DNA of 5,309 nucleotides from Candidatus Sumerlaeota bacterium (lineage in GTDB: Bacteria; Sumerlaeota; Sumerlaeia; JADFCT01): positions 1-5,309 of the forward strand of contig JAPLSP010000764.1 in NCBI GenBank assembly GCA_026398575.1, written 5' to 3'. The position numbers and the translations under genes were made by a program. Below, piece after piece: positions 1 to 3,674 of the stretch (position 1 is the stretch's first letter; the number at the start of each line of letters is the position of its first letter). The notes below the pieces were generated by a model that saw only the letters and a program-made list of their open reading frames with translations, was not told where the DNA came from and did not search any database.

Positions 1-1
1 G

Positions 2-199
2 CAATTGAGCGAGCTTTGCCAATTGAAAGAAGCGCCGGAGCTCGTGGCGCAATTATTGAAGTTGAAAACCAGTTTGGACGAGGGCAACGCATCAGAGCGA
101 AATATAGCAAAAGGTCGGATTGCAGAAGCGCCGCGCCAGTCTGCTCAGCCCAAGAGCAAGATAAAACCGCTCAAGCCTCGCTCAAGGAATAAAACCTGA
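2..199 (+). CDS. C-terminal end of an unidentified protein (5' end outside window)
   Basis: The frame is open from the left edge (first full codon CAA at 2-4) to a TGA at 197-199. A TTG at 5-7 could formally start it, but it lies at the very edge with no visible ribosome site, so this is more likely the last 65 or so residues of a longer protein. The first part (ELCQLKEAPELVAQLLKLK) is Leu/Lys/Glu-rich and probably helical. The tail is basic and low in complexity, ending KPLKPRSRNKT. I do not recognise the family. It does not look like the C-terminus of DnaN, the usual neighbour of recF. It runs in the same direction as recF, 142 bp upstream. Codons are more A-rich than in recF. It could also be a chance open frame, since so little is visible. 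Confidence 0.4.
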   Translation, partial: QLSELCQLKEAPELVAQLLKLKTSLDEGNASERNIAKGRIAEAPRQSAQPKSKIKPLKPRSRNKT

Positions 200-221
200 A
201 GTAATATGCGCTCGCTTCAGG
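195..221. terminator. Weak hairpin after the left-edge gene
   Basis: CCTGAAG (195-201) can pair with CTTCAGG (215-221) to give a 7-bp stem with a 13-nt loop, overlapping the TGA of the upstream frame. On the + strand it is followed by CGCTAAAAATG, so the T-run of an intrinsic terminator is missing. On the - strand it is followed by TTTTATT, which would suit leftward transcription, but no leftward gene ends here. It could help end the upstream transcript or shield its 3' end. This is a structural observation only. Confidence 0.25.
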
Positions 222-341
222 CGCTAAAAATGCCCGAAGATTATCTCATAAAATAGTAAAATCATCACACAGGCGCATCCCGCTTAGCTCCCACTTAATT
301 TCTCATTTTACATTGATTTTTCATTCATTCCTTTCCTCGCC
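222..341 (+). promoter_or_regulatory. AT-rich leader upstream of recF
   Basis: This stretch is clearly more AT-rich than the genes around it and contains no credible gene, so it is the likely place for the recF promoter. TAAAAT hexamers at 249-254 and 257-262 and TACATT at 309-314 resemble -10 boxes, but none has a good -35 box at the right spacing, so I do not assign a promoter. The last 30 or so bases before the ATG are pyrimidine-rich (TTCATTCATTCCTTTCCTCGCC) and lack a Shine-Dalgarno sequence. Confidence 0.35.
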
Positions 342-1877
342 ATGCGCCTGACTGATCTGGAAGTTCGCCATTTCCGCAATATCCGCCACGCCCGGATCGA
401 GCCGGCTGAGGGCGTGAATGTTTTCTGGGGCGCCAATGCCCAGGGCAAAACCAACATGCTCGAAGCGGCGTATTATCTGGTCACGGGGCGCTCGTTTCGC
501 ACTCGCTTCGACAAGGAATGCATCTGCTGGCGCGAAGCGCTGGACCGCTGGGCTCGCGATGAGGCCGCGCGCGATGACGCCCTTCCGCCGCCGCCCGAAG
601 ACGAGGAGGCCGGTCCCGCTGCTGTCATCCGCGGTCGCCTGCGGCGCGAATCCGGCGCGCAGGAACTCCTCGTGACGATCAATGCTCAATTCAAGCGCAT
701 CAGCGGCGACGGCAAACCCATCGAGCGGCTGGGGCTGCTTTGGGGCAGGCTCAACGCGGTCCTGTTTACGCCCTCGGACCTGGGCATCGTTCAGGGCGGT
801 CCGGGGCAGCGCCGCCAGTTTCTCGATACCACGCTCAGCCAGCTCAGCGGCGTCTATCTGCGCCATCTCCAGCGCTACTCTTATGCCCTGAAACAGCGCA
901 ATGCCTTGCTCCGTTCGCACCGGATGCTCGATCAGATGGCCAGGCACTTCGATGTCTGGGAAGAACAAATGGCGGAATCGGGGATGGAGTTGTTTCGGGA
1001 GCGTCTGTCTTACATCGAGCGCTTGAGCCAGGCGGTGGAGAAATATTATGACGCCATCGCGCGAAAGGCGCAGGGGTCAGGGATCGGGGGTCAGGGGTCA
1101 GAAAGCGGTGGGCAGGAGACGGAGATCAGAGGGCTGGGGTCAGGGGTCAGGGGCCAAGCGCCGCGGATCGAAGAGGAGCAAGCGTGTAGCGAGGAACAAG
1201 GGAATGCTGAAAGCCGCGAGAGCCCTGCAGAAGCAACCTTGGCTGAGACAGAATCTGCGGAAGATGGTGACATAGCGAGTACAGACAAACCAGGAGGGGA
1301 CGTCGAAGCCGCAAGTGAAGGCGAAGCTGCGAGTGAGGGCGAAGCTGCGAGTGAGGGGGAGGAGGCAAAGCGCAATGGCGCTATGGAATCTATGGCGCCA
1401 TCGGCGGAGCGGCTTTCGATCCAATATCATTTCTTTTTCAAGACGCGCGAAGCCTTGGAATCCAGCGGCGCCCGAAGTCATTATTCCGAGCGACTGCGCG
1501 CAGCGCGAGAAGATGACAAGGCGCGCGGCGTCACTTCGTCCGGGCCGCATCGCGACGATTTTGTCTTCCGCATTCAGGGACGTGAATTGCGTGATTATGG
1601 CTCGCAGGGGCAGCAGCGTTCGGCGGTCCTGGCGCTACGGCTGGCGGAAGTCGAAATCATGACCGAACGCGCGGGAGAACCGCCGGTTCTCTTATTGGAT
1701 GATATCATCGGCGAGCTGGACCCGGCGCGCACGCGCGCGTTTCTGGACGGTCTTTCGGCGATGCCGGTCCAGACGTTCATCACGGCGACCCAATTGGATG
1801 ACATCGCGCGGCGAGTCGCAATCGCACGAGCTTGGAAAGTGCGCGATGGGCAGTTTGAGCTGGAGGCCGGGGGATAA
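342..1877 (+). CDS. recF: DNA replication/repair protein RecF with a large low-complexity insert
   Basis: RecF is an SMC/ABC-type ATPase that binds single-/double-strand DNA junctions and, with RecO and RecR, helps load RecA at gaps. The family hallmarks are present: N-terminal L-x-V-RHFRNI (residues 6-14), Walker A GANAQGKTN (30-38), GRSFRT just after it, the GPHRDDF block (401-407), the ABC signature GSQGQQR (420-426), Walker B LLLDD (450-454) with GELD as D-loop (457-460), and QTFITATQ near the end (477-484). The ATG at 342 fits the usual RecF N-terminus. At 511 residues it is much longer than a typical RecF (about 350-380). Most of the excess is residues 244 to about 351, a Gly/Ser/Glu-rich stretch containing repeats. 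A smaller acidic, proline-rich insert lies at about residues 70-95 (DALPPPPEDEEAG). All ATPase motifs are intact, so the protein is probably functional. It converges with rmuC; no dnaN is visible just upstream. Confidence 0.96.
   Translation: MRLTDLEVRHFRNIRHARIEPAEGVNVFWGANAQGKTNMLEAAYYLVTGRSFRTRFDKECICWREALDRWARDEAARDDALPPPPEDEEAGPAAVIRGRLRRESGAQELLVTINAQFKRISGDGKPIERLGLLWGRLNAVLFTPSDLGIVQGGPGQRRQFLDTTLSQLSGVYLRHLQRYSYALKQRNALLRSHRMLDQMARHFDVWEEQMAESGMELFRERLSYIERLSQAVEKYYDAIARKAQGSGIGGQGSESGGQETEIRGLGSGVRGQAPRIEEEQACSEEQGNAESRESPAEATLAETESAEDGDIASTDKPGGDVEAASEGEAASEGEAASEGEEAKRNGAMESMAPSAERLSIQYHFFFKTREALESSGARSHYSERLRAAREDDKARGVTSSGPHRDDFVFRIQGRELRDYGSQGQQRSAVLALRLAEVEIMTERAGEPPVLLLDDIIGELDPARTRAFLDGLSAMPVQTFITATQLDDIARRVAIARAWKVRDGQFELEAGG
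1073..1097 (+). other. G-quadruplex motif 1 in recF coding strand
   Basis: Four G-runs (1073-1076, 1080-1082, 1086-1090, 1094-1097) are separated by three loops of exactly 3 nt (TCA, ATC, TCA). This satisfies the standard G3+N1-7 quadruplex pattern with short loops, and lies on the mRNA-like strand. Folding in DNA or RNA is inferred, not shown. Confidence 0.65.
1131..1153 (+). other. G-quadruplex motif 2 in recF coding strand
   Basis: G-runs at 1131-1133, 1136-1139, 1143-1146 and 1150-1153 are separated by loops of 2, 3 and 3 nt (CT, TCA, TCA). It is a second complete G3+N1-7 pattern on the same strand, 33 bp after the first, formed by the second heptamer cluster. Confidence 0.65.
1305..1358 (+). 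repeat. 18-bp tandem repeat, three copies, inside recF
   Basis: Three adjacent units (1305-1322, 1323-1340, 1341-1358) vary around GAAGCTGCGAGTGAGGGC; the second and third differ at one base. In the recF frame each encodes EAASEG (residues 322-339). Because 18 is a multiple of 3, copy-number change would not break the frame. The array sits in the C-terminal part of the recF insert and adds to its acidic, disordered character. Confidence 0.88.
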
Positions 1878-1884
1878 GGGAAGG

Positions 1885-1929
1885 ATGGGAATTATGGGAA
1901 TTATGGAAGCTATGGGGATTATGGGATTG
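1885..1929 (+). repeat. 9-bp repeat array A (ATGGGAATT) downstream of recF
   Basis: Five consecutive 9-bp units start at 1885, 1894, 1903, 1912 and 1921: ATGGGAATT twice, then ATGGAAGCT, ATGGGGATT and ATGGGATTG. The array begins 7 bp after the recF stop (TAA 1875-1877), lies in non-coding DNA and is purine-rich on the strand recF is transcribed from. A short frame through it would read MGIMGIMEAMGIM, but this is a product of the repeat and not a gene. Confidence 0.82.
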
Positions 1930-1966
1930 CAGATATTTTAGGGACTGCCATATCGCCGAAGCTTTA

Positions 1967-2013
1967 GTCCTTGCGGTCTTTGTTGTCCTTGATGTCCTTG
2001 CGGTCCTTTGTCC
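1967..2013 (-). repeat. 9-bp repeat array B (CGCAAGGAC on - strand) downstream of rmuC
   Basis: On the + strand, 9-bp units start at 1967 (GTCCTTGCG), 1976 (GTCTTTGTT), 1985 (GTCCTTGAT) and 1994 (GTCCTTGCG), ending in GTCCTTTGTCC. Read on the - strand it is a purine-rich AAGGAC array that starts 8 bp after the rmuC stop. It differs in sequence from array A but has the same unit length and a mirror-image position. No classical hairpin plus T-run terminator is seen in the 144-bp gap between recF and rmuC. Confidence 0.82.
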
Positions 2014-2021
2014 GCCTCGCT

Positions 2022-3650
2022 TCAGCTATCGGCCGGCTGCGCCTCGGTTGCTTCCTCGGCAGTTTCAGTATCTTCAGGCGGCGGCAAGAGCGCGGCGGCT
2101 TCTTCCGCGGGCAGCTCCTGCACCTTCTTGAGTTTTTTTTCGATTTGCCGCGAGCGGTTGGAGGCTTCGTCAATCGTGTTGGAAGCTTGATCAAGATTCT
2201 TTTTCACTTTATCCAGCGTGGCGCCAAACTTGGCGAATTCCGTCTTGATGGCGCTGAGCAACTTCCAGACTTCGAACGAACGCTTTTGTATGGCTTGCGT
2301 CTGGAAGCCCATTTGCAGGCTGCTAAGGAGCGCCGCCAGCGTCGTTGGCCCGGCGACGCTCACCCGGAACTCGCGCAGCAGCCGCTCGAACAAACCGGGC
2401 CGGCGCAGGATTTCGGCGTAAAGGCCTTCCGTCGGAACGAAGAGGACTGCATATTCAGTCGTATAGGGCGGCGCAATGTACTTGTCGCGGATATCGCGCG
2501 CCATGCTGAGAACGGTCTTTTCCAAATCCTTTGCGGACGCCTCCATCAGCGCCGGATCGGCGGCATCCTGGGCCGCGAGAATTTTCTGGTAGTCTTCCTG
2601 CGGAAACTTGGCGTCAATCGGCAGCCAGAGGGGCTGTCCATCCCTCTCGCCGTGCCCAGGCATTTTGATGGCGAACTCCACGCGCTCGGCGGAGCGCGGG
2701 CGCACGGCGACGTTGGTTTCGTATTGCTCCGGCGTCAGAATTTGTTCGAGCAGCGCGGCCAGCTGGATTTCTCCCATGATGCCGCGGTTCTTGACGCTGC
2801 TCAAGACGCGCTTCAGATCGCCCACGCCCGTCGCCAGGCTTTGCATCTCGCCCAAGCCTTTGTGAACCGCTTCGAGCTGTGAACTGACCAGGCGGAAGGA
2901 TTCGCCCAATCGTTTTTCGAGCGCGCCCTGCAGCTTTTGGTCCACCGTCTCGCGCATCTGGTCCAGCTTCTTCGAGTTGTCGTCCTGAATATGCTGCAAG
3001 CGCTGGTCCACGGCCTGCCGGAGCGCCTCAACCCGCTGCTCCAGGGATTGCGAGAGAGACGCAATCTGCTTGGCAAAGGAATCCAGTTGATTTTTTTGCA
3101 GCGTCGAGACGTCGGTCACGCCGCGCATCAACGATTCGCTGAACGCGCGCAACGCCGCCGCCATCTCTTCCCGCGATCGCGCGTTTTGCGCCGTCTGCTC
3201 TTCGCGCGCCTGCTTGCTCTGCGCGGCCATCTCTTCGCGCGTCCGTTTGGTTTCGGCGGTTTGCTCTTCGCGCGATTGGCGCACCTGCGCTTCCGTCGTC
3301 GTGCGCATCTGTTCGAGTTTGGTTGCGTTTTCTTCCTGAATCAGCCGCAGCGTCGCGGTCATTTCTTCGCGCGTCCGCTGAGTGTCGGCGGCCTGCTCTT
3401 CGCGTCCCTGCTTGATCTGAGCGGCGGTCTCCTCGCGCGATTGTCGCGCCTGCCCCGCCATTTCTTCGCGTCCGCGGGCGGTTTCGTCGCGAACGGATTT
3501 TTCGATCCGGACGATTTCCGTCTGCAACGCGTCCACGCGCCGCGCAAACTCCAACGGATCGCCGCTGCGCGCGCGCAGGATCGCAACCGCCTGCAATGCG
3601 ATGACGATGACAAGCAAAGCAGCGAGTACAATGAAATAAACGACGCTCAT
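2022..3650 (-). CDS. rmuC: RmuC-family DNA recombination protein, membrane-anchored, with 11-residue coiled-coil repeats
   Basis: RmuC proteins carry a nuclease-like fold of the PD-(D/E)XK type and, in E. coli, limit recombination between short inverted repeats; the exact reaction is not settled. Order of parts: one hydrophobic helix (residues about 4-25, FIVLAALLVIVIALQAVAIL), ten 11-residue repeats (61-170), further coiled coil to about 265, then the conserved RmuC core. Diagnostic core motifs are VKNRGIMGEIQLAALLEQIL (286-305), VEFAIKMP then LPIDAKFPQEDY (E325, D346 and K348 are candidate catalytic positions), EYAVLFVPTEGLYAEI (399-414) and VSVAGPTTLAALLSSLQMGF (430-449). It ends in an acidic, Pro/Ala-rich tail. 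The ATG is followed at once by the membrane helix; upstream there is only a weak AGG 5 nt away. At 542 residues it is at the long end for the family, explained by the repeats. The N-terminus probably anchors it in the inner membrane with the core in the cytoplasm. It lies 24 bp after the Ig-like gene, possibly in one operon. Confidence 0.95.
   Translation of the reverse strand: MSVVYFIVLAALLVIVIALQAVAILRARSGDPLEFARRVDALQTEIVRIEKSVRDETARGREEMAGQARQSREETAAQIKQGREEQAADTQRTREEMTATLRLIQEENATKLEQMRTTTEAQVRQSREEQTAETKRTREEMAAQSKQAREEQTAQNARSREEMAAALRAFSESLMRGVTDVSTLQKNQLDSFAKQIASLSQSLEQRVEALRQAVDQRLQHIQDDNSKKLDQMRETVDQKLQGALEKRLGESFRLVSSQLEAVHKGLGEMQSLATGVGDLKRVLSSVKNRGIMGEIQLAALLEQILTPEQYETNVAVRPRSAERVEFAIKMPGHGERDGQPLWLPIDAKFPQEDYQKILAAQDAADPALMEASAKDLEKTVLSMARDIRDKYIAPPYTTEYAVLFVPTEGLYAEILRRPGLFERLLREFRVSVAGPTTLAALLSSLQMGFQTQAIQKRSFEVWKLLSAIKTEFAKFGATLDKVKKNLDQASNTIDEASNRSRQIEKKLKKVQELPAEEAAALLPPPEDTETAEEATEAQPADS
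3141..3470 (-). repeat. Ten tandem 33-bp (11-residue) repeats within rmuC
   Basis: Residues 61-170 of RmuC split without gaps into ten 11-residue units: REEMAGQARQS, REETAAQIKQG, REEQAADTQRT, REEMTATLRLI, QEENATKLEQM, RTTTEAQVRQS, REEQTAETKRT, REEMAAQSKQA, REEQTAQNARS, REEMAAALRAF. Eight of ten begin REE, mostly coded CGC-GA(A/G)-GA(A/G). Units 3-4, 7-8 and 9-10 form REEQ/REEM pairs, suggesting past duplication of a 22-residue block. The 11-residue period is the hendecad of slightly right-handed or straight coiled coils, unlike the usual heptad. Confidence 0.9.
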
Positions 3651-3674
3651 TAATGCCTGCGATCTCCGCTCATC

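Larger units (their letters stand above)
1073..1156 (+). repeat. Degenerate heptamer array (GGGGTCA) inside recF
   Basis: Exact GGGGTCA copies lie at 1073-1079, 1087-1093, 1094-1100, 1136-1142 and 1143-1149, with near-copies at 1080-1086 (GGGATCG) and 1150-1156 (GGGGCCA). The 35 bp between the two clusters equals five heptamers and contains weak matches (GTGGGCA, GAGATCA), so the stretch reads as 12 units in constant phase. The total, 84 bp, is divisible by both 7 and 3, so the recF frame is kept. It encodes a Gly/Ser/Gln-rich segment (residues 245-272) using GGG, TCA, AGA and AGG, codons unlike the CGC/GGC-rich flanks. This looks like an intergenic-type simple repeat now translated. Confidence 0.85.

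Noticed and set aside
321..968. 215-codon open frame antisense to the start of recF
   Set aside because: It lies wholly opposite strong RecF motifs, its product has no recognisable domain, and GC-rich codon use readily leaves long open antisense frames.
1048..1275. Gly/Arg-rich frame over the heptamer array in another frame
   Set aside because: A 7-bp repeat without stops reads open in several frames; the recF frame is the one joined to conserved motifs on both sides.
1071..1394. Reading the recF insert as a frameshifted fusion or pseudogene
   Set aside because: The frame stays open through the insert and resumes the RecF family sequence with intact signature and Walker B motifs.
1941..1971. 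Possible terminator hairpin between recF and rmuC (GGACT with AGTCC)
   Set aside because: Only 5-6 pairs around a 19-nt loop and no T-run follows; too weak to call.
1885..2013. Repeat arrays considered as a CRISPR
   Set aside because: Units are 9 bp and adjacent with no spacers, so they are simple tandem repeats.
1964..2194. Minus-strand Lys/Asp-repeat frame (KDRKDIKDNKDRKD end)
   Set aside because: The repeat comes from translating 9-bp array B; the rest is an off-frame shadow of the rmuC 3' end.
1971..2882. 303-codon + strand open frame opposite the rmuC core
   Set aside because: The opposite strand carries conserved RmuC motifs; the product is Arg/Leu-rich with no family signature, typical of an antisense shadow.
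2937..3653. 238-codon + strand frame opposite the RmuC coiled coil, with repeated Arg/Leu/Phe blocks
   Set aside because: Its repeats are the reverse complement of the 33-bp rmuC repeats; no independent evidence of a gene.
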